Below, piece by piece: positions 39,336 through 47,986 of a DNA stretch of 64,000 bases. Location of the stretch: the NCBI RefSeq assembly GCF_900091495.1, contig NZ_LT607413.1, positions 5,719,001 to 5,783,000 on the forward strand, written 5' to 3'. Made by a program: the position numbers and the translations under genes. Numbering within the stretch: position 1 is the stretch's first letter; the number at the start of each line of letters is the position of its first letter. The DNA comes from Micromonospora echinospora. GTDB lineage: Bacteria; Actinomycetota; Actinomycetes; Mycobacteriales; Micromonosporaceae. The notes below the pieces were generated by a model. The model searched no databases, was not told the DNA's origin, and was given only the letters and a program-made list of their open reading frames with translations.

Positions 39336-39746
39336 TCAGCGCTGTTCCTGGATGCGGACCATGTTGCCGGCGGGATCGCGGAAGGCACAGTCGCGAACGC
39401 CGTACGGCTGCTCGGTGGGCTCCTGGACGACCTCGGCGTCGCCGGCCTGAAGCCGTGCGAAGACACCGTCGAGATCGGGGGTGGCCAGCAGGATCATGGC
39501 GTAGGTGCCCTTGGCCATCATCTCGGTGATGGTACGGCGCTCGTCGTCGGTGACGCCGGGGTCGGCGACCGGCGGGTGCAGGACGATGGACGTGTCGGGC
39601 TGGCCGACGGGACCGACCGTGATCCAGCGCATGCCGTCGTATCCGACGTCGTTGCGGACCTCGAAGCCGAGGGCGTCGCGGTAAAAGGCCAGGGAGGCCG
39701 CCGGGTCGGTGTGCGGGAGGAAACTCGCGTTGATGGTGATGTCCAT
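39336..39746 (-). CDS. VOC (glyoxalase/bleomycin-resistance) superfamily protein
   Basis: This 136-residue protein shows the paired beta-alpha-beta-beta-beta units of the VOC fold: INASFLPHTDPAASLAFYRDALGFEV at the N-terminus and a C-terminal DCAFRDPAGNMVRIQE with the metal-site glutamate region. VOC proteins bind a metal or a drug; this subgroup is generally uncharacterised. The ATG at 39746 was preferred to a GTG nine bases earlier. It lies 10 bp after the AraC-like gene, and the two are probably co-transcribed. Confidence 0.85.
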   Translation of the reverse strand: MDITINASFLPHTDPAASLAFYRDALGFEVRNDVGYDGMRWITVGPVGQPDTSIVLHPPVADPGVTDDERRTITEMMAKGTYAMILLATPDLDGVFARLQAGDAEVVQEPTEQPYGVRDCAFRDPAGNMVRIQEQR

Positions 39747-39756
39747 GGCAGTCACG

Positions 39757-40200
39757 CTAGGTGAGGCTCGGGGCCGGGGCTTCTCGATTCCTGATCGGTC
39801 TGGTCACCTTCTTCGCCACGCAGGACGGCATCCCCGCCGTCGCGCGGGCCGCCCGCTGCCGGTAGACGCTGGGCGGCACGCCGACCAACTCGGTGAAGCG
39901 GGTGCTGAAGGTGCCCAACGAGGAGCACCCGACCGCGAAACAGACATCGGTGACGCTGAGGTCGCCGCGACGCAGCAACGCCATGGCGCGCTCGATGCGC
40001 CGGGTCATCAGATAGGCGTACGGCGACTCACCGTAGGCGAGCCGGAACTCGCGGCTGAGGTGCCCGGCCGACATGTGCTCGCGGCGCGCGAGGGCCTCGA
40101 CGTTCAGCGGCTGTGCGTACTCCCGGTCGATCCGGTCACGGACGCGACGCAGCCGCGCGAGGTCGCGTAGGCGCTGCGCTGCGGCGGATGTGCTGGTCAC
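39757..40200 (-). CDS. AraC-family transcriptional regulator (DNA-binding domain only)
   Basis: This 147-residue protein consists mostly of the double-HTH AraC domain (about 20-120): NVEALARREHMSAGHLSREFR, then LLRRGDLSVTDVCFAVGCSS and GTFSTRFTELVGVPPSVYR. No separate effector domain is present. The GTG at 40200 is the first start in frame. It is followed after 10 bp by the VOC gene, a common pairing in which the regulator controls the VOC protein. A basic C-terminal tail (VAKKVTRPIRNR) is present. Confidence 0.88.
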   Translation of the reverse strand: MTSTSAAAQRLRDLARLRRVRDRIDREYAQPLNVEALARREHMSAGHLSREFRLAYGESPYAYLMTRRIERAMALLRRGDLSVTDVCFAVGCSSLGTFSTRFTELVGVPPSVYRQRAARATAGMPSCVAKKVTRPIRNREAPAPSLT

Positions 40201-40284
40201 CTGCGAAATCGTGCCACATCGTGCCGGCCGGTGGCCGGGAGCCGCCGGTGACGGTGGCGGCTCCCGGTCCTGGTACGGCCGGCG

Positions 40285-41643
40285 TCAGGTCGCCGTGCAG
40301 GAGAGCATCGGCCTGCTGTTGGTGCCGTTGGACGTGCCGATGAAACCGAAGGTGGTGCTGACGCCGGCACCGAGCGAGCCGTTGTAGCTCATGTTGCGGG
40401 CGGACACCGTCGCCCCGCTGCTGGTGACCGTCGCGTTCCAGGCCTGCGAGACGGTCTGCCCGTCGGCGAAGGTCCAGACCACCGTCCAGTCCCGGATCGC
40501 CGAGGTGCCGGCGGTCACCGTCACCTCACCCTGGAAGCCGCCCTGCCACTGCCCGACGACCGAGTAGGTGGCGGCGCACCGGTTCGGCGGCGGCATGGTG
40601 GGCGGCGGCGTGGTGGGGGGCGGGGTGGTCGGCGGGACGGTGGTGGGCGGGGGCGTGGTGGGCGGGGTGCCGCCGAAGACGGTGGCCTCCCGGGCGGTGG
40701 CCCGGATGCCGTGGGCGCCGTTGAAGATCCGCTCACCCCAGGTGGTGAGCTGGTCAGGGTCGAAGTTCACCGCCATGTCCAGGATCGGGTCGGTGTTGCC
40801 GCTCCAGGACCACCCGAGGTAGCCCAGCCTCCGGGCGTCCGCCTCGGCCAGCAGGGTCTCGTGGTCGACCTCACCGTCGCGGAACCGCCAGCCGAACTCC
40901 CCGATCACCAGCGGCCAGCCGTTGGCCTCGAACCGGTCGAGGTAGCTCACGATGCTGGCGGCGGTGCTGTACACCGCGTACATGTGGATCGACAGCACCG
41001 TGTTGCGCTGGCTGTCCGCGTCGAGCACCGCCTGCGCGTTGTCCCGCATCACGTTCTGCCAGTCCTGACCCCAGTTCGGGCCGTCGACCATGAGCAGGTG
41101 CGCGAAGCCGTTGGCCCGCATCTTCCGGATCGCGGCGACCGTGGCGTCGGTCCACTGGGCGGCGTTCACGTTGCCGATCGGCTCGTTGCCGATGTTGATC
41201 ACGACGTAGTCTTCCTCGCCGGCCAGCGCGCTCTTCTGGCTGATCCAGTAGTCGACCGCCTCGTCCAGCGAGGCGGCGGCGCCCTCCTCGCCGTAGCCGG
41301 TGGTGTCGTGCACCTCCAGGACGCAGATCAGCCGGTTGGCCTTGCACAGCGAGACCACCTCGGCCACGTCGTTCGACGGGCCCCAGCGCTTGCCGGTGCC
41401 GAGCACCACCCGGACCGTGTTGGCCCCGAGCGCCTTGACGTCGGCGAAGGAGTCGGTCTGGCCGGTGAACCACACGTGCGGGTGGTTCACCCCGCGCATG
41501 ACGAACGGTTGGCCGTTGGCCTCGACGATGTCGGTGCCCTCGACGTGCAGGCCGACCGCCGCGTGGGCGGGGGGTACGACCATCAGGACGGCGCTGACCA
41601 GCGTCAGCAACGCGGTACCGAGAAGGGTGAGTCGTCTCTTCAT
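40285..41643 (-). CDS. Secreted GH5 glycoside hydrolase with CBM2 (beta-mannanase-like)
   Basis: The 452-residue protein starts MKRRLTLLG and has a Sec signal (about 1-29, PAHA). The GH5 catalytic domain (about 30-315) has the acid/base in INIGNEPIGN (near 150) and the nucleophile in VIGEFGWRF (near 245). The GVNHPHVWF opening resembles GH5 mannanases. A Pro-Thr linker (about 320-350) leads to a C-terminal family 2 carbohydrate-binding module with paired cysteines (NRCAATYSVVGQW to LSCTAT). It should hydrolyse mannan or related plant polysaccharide outside the cell, held to cellulose by the CBM2. ATG at 41643 is preceded by AGAGGTAGGC. Confidence 0.92.
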   Translation of the reverse strand: MKRRLTLLGTALLTLVSAVLMVVPPAHAAVGLHVEGTDIVEANGQPFVMRGVNHPHVWFTGQTDSFADVKALGANTVRVVLGTGKRWGPSNDVAEVVSLCKANRLICVLEVHDTTGYGEEGAAASLDEAVDYWISQKSALAGEEDYVVINIGNEPIGNVNAAQWTDATVAAIRKMRANGFAHLLMVDGPNWGQDWQNVMRDNAQAVLDADSQRNTVLSIHMYAVYSTAASIVSYLDRFEANGWPLVIGEFGWRFRDGEVDHETLLAEADARRLGYLGWSWSGNTDPILDMAVNFDPDQLTTWGERIFNGAHGIRATAREATVFGGTPPTTPPPTTVPPTTPPPTTPPPTMPPPNRCAATYSVVGQWQGGFQGEVTVTAGTSAIRDWTVVWTFADGQTVSQAWNATVTSSGATVSARNMSYNGSLGAGVSTTFGFIGTSNGTNSRPMLSCTAT

Positions 41644-41867
41644 GCCTACCTCTGGGGTGGGAGGCCCGAGACCGGGCGAGCGCCGGGTCACAGGCGTGCG
41701 GGCCCGACGACCCGTTGCCCAGACGGTCGTCGGTCGGCCCGGTGTGTGGACGTCACAGGACGACCCGGCTCGTGCAGAACGGTACGCAAGGGCGGTCGAC
41801 GACGCAACGCGCCCGTCCGGTCGCGGTGGTCCACCGCCGCCCCGCGCGGTGCCGTACGGTGTCCCGG

Positions 41868-42317
41868 ATGGACGAACCGGTAGCCGGAACGGTGCCGCCC
41901 CGCCGCGCGGGACGCGGCACTCTGGTGTTCCAGTACGCCACGGTGGCGGTGTTCCTGCTCGGCGCGGCCTACCCGCTGCTGGCCGCCGCGGCCGGCACCG
42001 GCGACTGGGCCGGGTTGGCCGACCCCAGCCTCGAACGCTACGGCGACCCCAAGGAGTGGGCCCTGCCGCCCGGCCCCGAGACGTTCTGGAACCCGCTACT
42101 GTGGATCTTCGCGTTCAGCAGGGTGACCGTCATGCTCTCTGCCATCACCCTGCTGGGTCTCGTCGGCGTCGCTGCCGGGGTGGTCCGGCTCGCCCGCCGG
42201 GGAGCGGGCCGGGGCCGGTTCGTGGCGCTGCTGGTCGGCACGCTGCTCTGCGCGGCGGTCACCGTGGTCATGCTGACCCCGTACGGTGCGCAACTGCGCA
42301 CCTGGCTACTCGACTAG
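41868..42317 (+). CDS. Small integral membrane protein, function unknown
   Basis: The 149-residue protein has three hydrophobic segments (about 23-46, 75-105 and 117-140), a short N-terminal cytoplasmic region rich in Pro/Arg, and an Arg-rich loop RLARRGAGRGR before the last helix. I recognise no family. The ATG at 41868 has only a weak GG-rich site upstream. It is convergent with the esterase-like gene, with the palindromic element 42352-42444 between them. Confidence 0.7.
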   Translation: MDEPVAGTVPPRRAGRGTLVFQYATVAVFLLGAAYPLLAAAAGTGDWAGLADPSLERYGDPKEWALPPGPETFWNPLLWIFAFSRVTVMLSAITLLGLVGVAAGVVRLARRGAGRGRFVALLVGTLLCAAVTVVMLTPYGAQLRTWLLD

Positions 42318-42351
42318 CGACCGTGTGCGTGGTCGGGCACCACCACCCGCC

Positions 42352-42444
42352 CTCCACCCCGTCGATCAAGGAGTTGTGGCGCCCGAGTCCTGCCCTTCGT
42401 GGGGGTTTGGCTGGTGCTCAAACTCCATGATCGACGGGGTGGAG
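42352..42444. repeat. Long imperfect palindrome (REP/MITE-like) between convergent genes
   Basis: Two 24-bp arms (42352-42375 and 42421-42444) are inverted copies matching at 23 of 24 positions and flank a 45-base centre. The arms include CACCCCGTCGATCA. Position between converging genes fits a bidirectional terminator, but the long arms and loop are more like a dispersed palindromic repeat. Confidence 0.75.
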
Positions 42445-42472
42445 ACGCCGGCTCCCGCGTGGGGCCGTGCGG

Positions 42473-43648
42473 TCAAGCCAGCGGGCCCAGCCGGACGGCC
42501 TGCTTGAGGAAGACGACGCCGTCGATCATGTCGAGCTGGGTCGGGTCCAGCGGGAAGTAGGCGAAGTCGGGGGAGACGCGCGGGGCGGGTTCGGTAACGG
42601 CCTGGGCCAGGCGGCGGACGTCGACGAGGGAGTGGTCCCACGGGAGCGTGGACAGGATGCCCTCGACGGTGTCCGGGGACGGGACGTTCTCGCCGACCGT
42701 GCCGAGGGCCGAGGCCAGGAAGGCGTACCGGTCGCCCAGGTGGGTCGCGACGATCGCGCCCGCGCTCCACCACTCCAGCTGCTGGTCGCCGAGCGCCATG
42801 AAGCTCCTGTTCCGCTGGAGGTGAAGGTTGGAGGCGTAGACCAGGGCCGGGCCGTGCGTGGCGACGGCGCGTAGGTTGGCGGCCATCATCCCGTCGCGCA
42901 GGGCCGACAGCCGGGACCACCGTGCCGGGGACGCGTCGGCCATCCAGTAGTGGTAGCGGAGCAGGCCGACGGCGGTGCGCCCGTACAGTGCCGCCCGTTC
43001 CCGGTCCTCCGCGTTCAGCTGGGGTGCCTGCGTGTCGAGCAGCGCCACCAGGTCGTCGGCGATCAGCCGCAGCCGTTGGGCGTCGGCGGACCGGCCGATC
43101 GACCGGGACGGTTCCCAGGCCGCGGCCTCGTTCGACCACCGGTCGTCCGGGCCCAGCAGCGTGTCGAGGGTCTCGCTGGTCACCACGGTGCGGGGGAGTG
43201 GGCCGTCGAGGAGTGCGTAGAGGCCGGTGAGCGCCTGGCGCGGGCTCGCCGCCCAGTACTCCAGCGGGCCGTCGAACCCGAAGAACCGTAGCTTATCGTC
43301 ATGTTTCTCGTTGTACGCCCGCATCCAGCGCACGAGTTCGCGGTTGGCCGGTGAGGCGCCGAAGCCGTGGCTGAAGCCGCGTTCCATGACGTCGTCGAGC
43401 GTGCCCTCGCCCGTCGTGAGGTAGTCGTCCACCACGAGGCCCATGAGGCAGTCGCTCTCGATGGCGAACGACCGGTAGCCCTCATGTTCGACCAGATGCC
43501 GGAAGATCTCGTTGCGCAGGTCGCCGAGCTCTTCCACGAAGTGCCGGGCCTCACCGAGGCCGAGCAGCAGGGGCCGCGCGGGAAGCGACCGGAGGAACGT
43601 CGAGACGGACGCGCCGTCGAGCGGCCGGGCCGTGTCCTTGATATCCAT
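42473..43648 (-). CDS. Erythromycin-esterase-like hydrolase
   Basis: The product has about 391 residues from ATG 43648. It shows the family landmarks LGLGEARHFVEE (catalytic His/Glu region near 35), FAIESDCLMGL, GFSHGFGASPANRELVRWMRAYNE (near 100), FFGFDGP and a late NLHLQRNRS. Erythromycin esterases open macrolide lactones; many relatives have other unknown substrates. A GTG at about 43676 is an alternative start, but it would place the dyad at 43652-43669 inside the gene. It is divergent from a MerR-type regulator, which suggests drug-inducible expression. Confidence 0.85.
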   Translation of the reverse strand: MDIKDTARPLDGASVSTFLRSLPARPLLLGLGEARHFVEELGDLRNEIFRHLVEHEGYRSFAIESDCLMGLVVDDYLTTGEGTLDDVMERGFSHGFGASPANRELVRWMRAYNEKHDDKLRFFGFDGPLEYWAASPRQALTGLYALLDGPLPRTVVTSETLDTLLGPDDRWSNEAAAWEPSRSIGRSADAQRLRLIADDLVALLDTQAPQLNAEDRERAALYGRTAVGLLRYHYWMADASPARWSRLSALRDGMMAANLRAVATHGPALVYASNLHLQRNRSFMALGDQQLEWWSAGAIVATHLGDRYAFLASALGTVGENVPSPDTVEGILSTLPWDHSLVDVRRLAQAVTEPAPRVSPDFAYFPLDPTQLDMIDGVVFLKQAVRLGPLA

Positions 43649-43651
43649 TCC

Positions 43652-43669
43652 TTCAACGCTATCGTTGAA
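43652..43669. promoter_or_regulatory. Perfect dyad, candidate MerR operator
   Basis: TTCAACG-CTAT-CGTTGAA is a perfect 7-bp inverted repeat three bases upstream of the esterase-like start and 70 bp from the divergent MerR gene. MerR-family regulators bind dyads of this kind between promoter elements of divergent targets. Confidence 0.65.
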
Positions 43670-43738
43670 CACCCGGTGTAAACTTGTGCCGGGAATGTCC
43701 CCTCTCATCGCGGCAGACCTTCAAATGGTGGTGCATCC

Positions 43739-44422
43739 ATGCGGCCGGTGGACCTGGCGCGTGAACACGGCCTGTCCACCCAGGCGATCAGGAACTACGA
43801 GGACGTCGGCATCCTGCCCACCGCCGAACGCACCGTCCACGGTTACCGCACCTACACGCCGCGGCACGCGCAGGCGCTGCGCGCGTTCCTCGCCCTCGCG
43901 TCCGGTCACGGCCACCGGACGGCCACGTCGATCATGCAGGCCGTCAACCGGGGCGCCACCGAGGACGCGCTGCGGCTCGTCGACGAGAGCCACGGCCAAC
44001 TGCTCGACGACCGCCGTACCGTCCAGGCCGTCGAGGCCGCGCTCCGTGATCTGGCGCCGGTGCCGCAGGAGCGCGGCGACACGTTCATCGGCCCCCTGGC
44101 CCGCCGGCTCGGCCTCCGCCCGGCCACTCTCCGCAAATGGGAGAGCGCCGGCCTGGTCCGGCCGCGCCGTGATCCGCGGACGGGCTACCGGGTGTACGAC
44201 GCGGCCGACGTCCGGGACGTCCGGCTGGCCCACCAGCTCAGGCGGGGTGGCTACCTGCTGGAGCAGATCGCCCCGCTGATCGCCGAGGTCCGCTCCGCCG
44301 GAGGCGTCGCTCCGCTGGAGTCGACCCTGCGCGACTGGCAGGCCCGCCTGTCCGCCCGGGGCCGCGCCATGCTCAGGGGCGCCGCCGCCCTGGACGCGTA
44401 CCTCCGCGCCCGGGAACCGTGA
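43739..44422 (+). CDS. MerR-family regulator with two HTH domains
   Basis: This 227-residue protein carries two MerR-type winged HTH segments: residues 1-60 (RPVDLAREHGLSTQAIRNYEDVGIL, then GYRTYTP) and about 118-185 (IGPLARRLGLRPATLRKWESAGLV, then GYRVYDAADV). A helical linker joins them and a short coiled tail ends the protein. No effector-binding domain is obvious. Two HTHs in one chain could let a monomer read a full dyad. It is divergent from the erythromycin-esterase-like gene and probably controls it. The ATG at 43739 has a weak GGTGG site. Confidence 0.88.
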   Translation: MRPVDLAREHGLSTQAIRNYEDVGILPTAERTVHGYRTYTPRHAQALRAFLALASGHGHRTATSIMQAVNRGATEDALRLVDESHGQLLDDRRTVQAVEAALRDLAPVPQERGDTFIGPLARRLGLRPATLRKWESAGLVRPRRDPRTGYRVYDAADVRDVRLAHQLRRGGYLLEQIAPLIAEVRSAGGVAPLESTLRDWQARLSARGRAMLRGAAALDAYLRAREP

Positions 44423-44526
44423 GGCCGGGCACGGCCACCGACGGCGCCGGAAGCGACCGCGCCGACGGCGGCGGACCTCCACACAGGTATTCCACCGGGG
44501 ACGTCTCGACGAGAGGAGCCGCCGGG

Positions 44527-45735
44527 TCAGGTCAGCGGATCCATGTAGAGCAGCCGCAGGTTGTTCACCGGGGTCGCCTGGGCGACCAGGTACGCCGCCA
44601 CCTGGGCCGGCGTCCAGGCCGGGTTGTTCTGCAGCACCCGGGCGGCCGAGCCGGTGACGTGGGGCGCCGCAAACGACGTGCCGCTCACGACGACCGTCGC
44701 GGTGTCGCTGCCGTACGAGGGCGAGAGGATGCTCACCCCCGGGGCGTAGATGTCCACACAGCTACCCCAGTTGGAGAAACTGCCCCGGGTGTCGTTGCTC
44801 TGGGTGGCCCCGACGACGAGCGCCTCGCGGACGGACTGGGGTGAGAAGTTGCACGCGTCGGTGTTGCTGTTGCCGGCGGCGATCGAATAGGTCACCCCGT
44901 CGGCGATCGAGTTGACCACCGCCGCGTTCAGCGACGTGCTCATGCCGACACCGAGGCTGATGTTGGCTGATGCCGGCTCGCCGGGATCGTGGTCGGCGGT
45001 CACCCAGTTGATACCGGCGATGAGCCCGGCCAACGTGCCGCTTCCGGCGCAGTCGATCACCCGTACCGGGACCAGGCGCACCTCCTTGGCCACCCCGTAC
45101 GTCCGGCCGCCGACGATGCCGGCGACCTGGGTGCCGTGGCCGTTGCAGTCGTCGGCGGGGAGCGCGCCGTCGACCGCGTCGTAGCCCTGACCGGCCCGCC
45201 AACCGAACTCGACGTGGGTGAGGCGGATACCGCTGTCGATGATGTACGCGGTGACCCCACGACCCGTACTGGTGTAGCTGTACCCGGGCAGCGGCGTCGT
45301 CCGCTGGTCGATGCGGTCGAGGTTCCACGGCGCGTTGACCTGCGTGGTGGCCGTCCGCACGGTGTGGTTCTGTTCGACGAAGGCGACCGCCGGGTCGGCG
45401 GCGAGGCGGCGGGCGGCCGGTTCCGGCAGCCGTACCTCGAAGCCGTTGAGGGCGTGGCCGTAGCGGTGGCCGACCGTTCCGCCGTAGCGGTCGGCGAGAT
45501 GGTCGGCCTGCTGCGCGACGGCGGCGAGCCGGGTGCCGGCCGGCCCACCGACGGCGCTGTCCCGGAGGACGACGAGGTAGCTCCCCGGAACGGCGGTGGC
45601 GCCGCCGTCCCGCAGGATCTCACCGACGGCGGGTGCCGCGCTCGCCGGACCGCCGACCGTGGCGGCGACCATGGCCGATACCGCGAGCACGCCGACGACA
45701 CCCGATCGGCGTCGACGGGAAATGAGGGATGTCAT
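44527..45735 (-). CDS. Secreted subtilisin-like protease with I9 propeptide
   Basis: The 402-residue protein has a signal peptide (about 1-33, ending PASA), an inhibitor I9 propeptide (about 50-125, GSYLVVLRDS to VAFVEQNHTV) and an S8 proteinase-K-like domain with Asp (YIIDSGI near 167), His (NGHGTQVAG near 200) and Ser (SGTSFAAPHVTG near 350). It should be an extracellular serine endopeptidase. ATG 45735 has GGGAGGA upstream. It is monocistronic. Confidence 0.93.
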   Translation of the reverse strand: MTSLISRRRRSGVVGVLAVSAMVAATVGGPASAAPAVGEILRDGGATAVPGSYLVVLRDSAVGGPAGTRLAAVAQQADHLADRYGGTVGHRYGHALNGFEVRLPEPAARRLAADPAVAFVEQNHTVRTATTQVNAPWNLDRIDQRTTPLPGYSYTSTGRGVTAYIIDSGIRLTHVEFGWRAGQGYDAVDGALPADDCNGHGTQVAGIVGGRTYGVAKEVRLVPVRVIDCAGSGTLAGLIAGINWVTADHDPGEPASANISLGVGMSTSLNAAVVNSIADGVTYSIAAGNSNTDACNFSPQSVREALVVGATQSNDTRGSFSNWGSCVDIYAPGVSILSPSYGSDTATVVVSGTSFAAPHVTGSAARVLQNNPAWTPAQVAAYLVAQATPVNNLRLLYMDPLT

Positions 45736-45897
45736 GGTTCGGTCCTCCCTGCTCTGGCCGCCACGGCACGCACGGGCCGGGCGGTGGTGCGGACGGTACC
45801 GACGACGCTATCCGCTCAATCCAGGACAGTCGATGGCGAGGATTTCACGGCGGCGAGGTGCCCTTCGGAACGCCGCAGCCGGCCAGAGCCACGCCGT

Positions 45898-46392
45898 TCA
45901 CCGCGCGACCAGGAGCTCCACCGTGTCCGGCGACAGCGGTCGGTCGCTGTAGAGCAGCCGGACGGCCGAGGGGTCGGGGTTGCCCGCGTCGGGGCCCCGC
46001 CAGACCAGTTCGAGCCCGGCGCGCTCCACCGTCCGCCGGGAGCGGTCGTTGCCCTCCACCAGGTAGGCGGTCAGCGGCAGATCCGGGCGCAGGTGACGCG
46101 CCCAGGTGGCGGCTGCTGCGTTGATCTCCTGCGCGTAGCCCCGTCCCCAGAACCGGGGGAGAAGGCGGAAGCCGAGGTTCCACGCGACGCCGTGGCGGAG
46201 GAAGCACCCCCCGATCCCGACGAAGGCGTCCGCCGTGTCCGGCTCCGCGCCCCAGGCGGTCCAGATGCCGAGGCCGTCCCGGTGCCAGGCGGCACGCCAG
46301 TTCTCGATCATGGCAGCGGTCTGCCCGACGTGGTGGTGGCGCGTTAGCGGGTCGGGCCCCCACACGCGCGGGTCGGCGTACAGGTCGAACAC
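45898..46392 (-). CDS. GNAT-family N-acetyltransferase
   Basis: This 164-residue protein of the RimJ/RimL-type GNAT group has GIGGCFLRHGVAWNLGFRLLP, WGRGYAQEINAAA (acetyl-CoA loop) and VEGNDRSRRTVERAGLEL. Its start is uncertain. The GTG at 46392 trims the usual first strand; coding-like residues VRPGDLRT continue upstream in frame to a TAG that is the stop of the previous gene, with no ATG, GTG or TTG between. A CTG start or a sequencing error is possible. It probably acetylates a small amine or a protein N-terminus. Confidence 0.8.
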   Translation of the reverse strand: MFDLYADPRVWGPDPLTRHHHVGQTAAMIENWRAAWHRDGLGIWTAWGAEPDTADAFVGIGGCFLRHGVAWNLGFRLLPRFWGRGYAQEINAAAATWARHLRPDLPLTAYLVEGNDRSRRTVERAGLELVWRGPDAGNPDPSAVRLLYSDRPLSPDTVELLVAR

Positions 46393-46428
46393 GGTCCGCA
46401 GGTCGCCCGGGCGGACTCCTGCGCCTGC

Positions 46429-46794
46429 CTAGCCTGCCGCCAGCTCGGCCAGCTGGTCGAAGGTGCGCACGAGGACCGCCCGCCGCTGCTCCCGGTATTC
46501 CGGACCGGGCTCCAGCCCGTCGATCGTCCGGTCCCAGACGGCGAGGAACCTGCTCTTCCAGTCGGCGATCGTCTCCGGGGCCGGCAGGCGGGCCCCCACG
46601 TAACTCTGCTGCGCGAGCAGGTGGAGCAGCTCCAGGTTGCAGGGCACCGCGACGCCCCAGTACTCGTCGGGCTCGATGCCGGTCGGGTCGTCGGACATCG
46701 CCTCGGCGACCTCGGCGATCAGCCGGTCGGTCAGGGCCGCCAGGTGGTCGGCCGCCGTGTCGTCGTCGAAGTTGCCGCTACCCCAGGTGCCCAT
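46429..46794 (-). CDS. DUF4259-like protein
   Basis: The 121-residue protein begins MGTWGSGNFDDDTAADHLA, the hallmark start of the DUF4259 family, and is helical and acidic with a conserved EYWGVAVPCNLELLHLLA segment. The family has no known biochemical role. The ATG at 46794 follows GAGGAT and the family motif starts exactly here. The GNAT gene follows 36 bp downstream, likely in the same transcript. Confidence 0.88.
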   Translation of the reverse strand: MGTWGSGNFDDDTAADHLAALTDRLIAEVAEAMSDDPTGIEPDEYWGVAVPCNLELLHLLAQQSYVGARLPAPETIADWKSRFLAVWDRTIDGLEPGPEYREQRRAVLVRTFDQLAELAAG

Positions 46795-46937
46795 TGATCC
46801 TCGTTCCCGCGTGCCCGATCGTTCGCGGCATTGAACCAGGTGCCACCGACACTGCCGAGGTGGCACCGCCCGCACCGGGGCGGCGGGGCGCCGAGCGCAT
46901 GGCTCGGAGCCCCGCCGCCGCGCTCCGCGGGGCGAAA

Positions 46938-47903
46938 CTAGGCGAACGTGTACGGCGTCAGGTACTCCGGCACCACGATCCGGGTACGCGGCGCGGCCCG
47001 GCGCACGGCGGCGAGGAACGAGTCGAGCCGGTCCCGGTCACCCGGCGTGACCGTCGGCGGGTTCCGCAGCGCCACCTCGAAATGGTCCCAGTGCACCGGC
47101 ACCACCGTGGCCGGCCAGTCGAGCGCGGCCAGCAGACGCGGCACGTACTCGGAGGTGACGTCGGTGTTCGGCACCGCGATCATCGCGACGTCGGGGGCGA
47201 GTCCGGCGAGGTTCCGCTCGACGAAGTCGCTCGCGCCCATGAAGAACACCGACGGTCCGCCCCTCGGTGTCAGCAGGAACGCCAGAGTGCCCCCCTCCGG
47301 CAGGTCCTCGACCTTCTCCGGTCGGGCCGGCACCGCGACGCGGACGCCGGGAAAGGCCATCGAGTATCCGTTGTTGCGGCTGTGCAGCGCGGCCACCACC
47401 TCGACGGTGTGGTCGCCGAAGTCCAGCACCTCGCCACCGGACACTGGGCTCAGCTGGGAGGTGGGCAGGCCGTAGGCCATCCCGAGGTGGTACGCCGTGA
47501 GCGTGCCGAACACCCGGGCGCCCGAGCGGGCCGCGATGTGCGGCACGTCGTTGAAGTGGTCCCAGTGCGTGTGCGTCACCAGGATCGTCTTCGGCCTGCC
47601 CGGGTGGTCGGCGATGCGGGCGGTGTCGACGGTCAGCGCGGTGGCCGGATCGAACGCCCCGTCGAACAGCCCGGTGTGGTAGCGGCTCAGGTACGGATCC
47701 ACCAGCACCGTCGTCGCGCCGACGTCGACGCGCCAGCCGGAGGTGCCGAGCCAGCGGAAGGTGGTGCCCGGACCGGACGAGCTGCGCCGACGGGGCGCGG
47801 CGGAGCCGGCGGACGGAATCGCGGAGGTGGTGGCCACCGTGGCCAGGGCCGCTCCGGCGGCGGTACCCAGGAACCGGCGGCGGCCGAGTGGTGAGTCGGT
47901 CAT
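46938..47903 (-). CDS. Tat-exported metallo-beta-lactamase-fold hydrolase
   Basis: The 321-residue protein opens with a twin-arginine signal (GRRRFLGTAAGAALATVA, about 8-25). The metal-binding THTHWDHF (near 112) is typical of the beta-lactamase fold. Later residues are ALHSRNNGYS, FMGASDF and VVPVHWDHFEV. This is the UlaG/lipid-A-type or N-acyl-phosphatidylethanolamine-phospholipase-D-like branch, whose substrates vary. It is folded before export. It is monocistronic, with an inverted repeat (47961-47980) upstream. Confidence 0.88.
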   Translation of the reverse strand: MTDSPLGRRRFLGTAAGAALATVATTSAIPSAGSAAPRRRSSSGPGTTFRWLGTSGWRVDVGATTVLVDPYLSRYHTGLFDGAFDPATALTVDTARIADHPGRPKTILVTHTHWDHFNDVPHIAARSGARVFGTLTAYHLGMAYGLPTSQLSPVSGGEVLDFGDHTVEVVAALHSRNNGYSMAFPGVRVAVPARPEKVEDLPEGGTLAFLLTPRGGPSVFFMGASDFVERNLAGLAPDVAMIAVPNTDVTSEYVPRLLAALDWPATVVPVHWDHFEVALRNPPTVTPGDRDRLDSFLAAVRRAAPRTRIVVPEYLTPYTFA

Positions 47904-47960
47904 GGCGCGCAGCCAACCACCACCCGGCGTGGCGCGTCCAAGATGCGCGGGGCGCAGCCG

Positions 47961-47980
47961 CGATATCCGATCGCATATCG
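47961..47980. promoter_or_regulatory. Inverted repeat upstream of the MBL-fold gene
   Basis: CGATAT at 47961-47966 and ATATCG at 47975-47980 form a 6-bp dyad with an 8-base centre, 58-77 bp before the MBL-fold gene start. This is unusually AT-rich for the region and could be an operator or promoter core. Confidence 0.4.
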
Positions 47981-47986
47981 TCCCTG

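Noticed and set aside
40568..40680. Gly/Val repeats read from the plus strand
   Set aside because: They are the antisense of the Pro-Thr linker of the GH5-CBM2 enzyme, not a tandem repeat of separate meaning.
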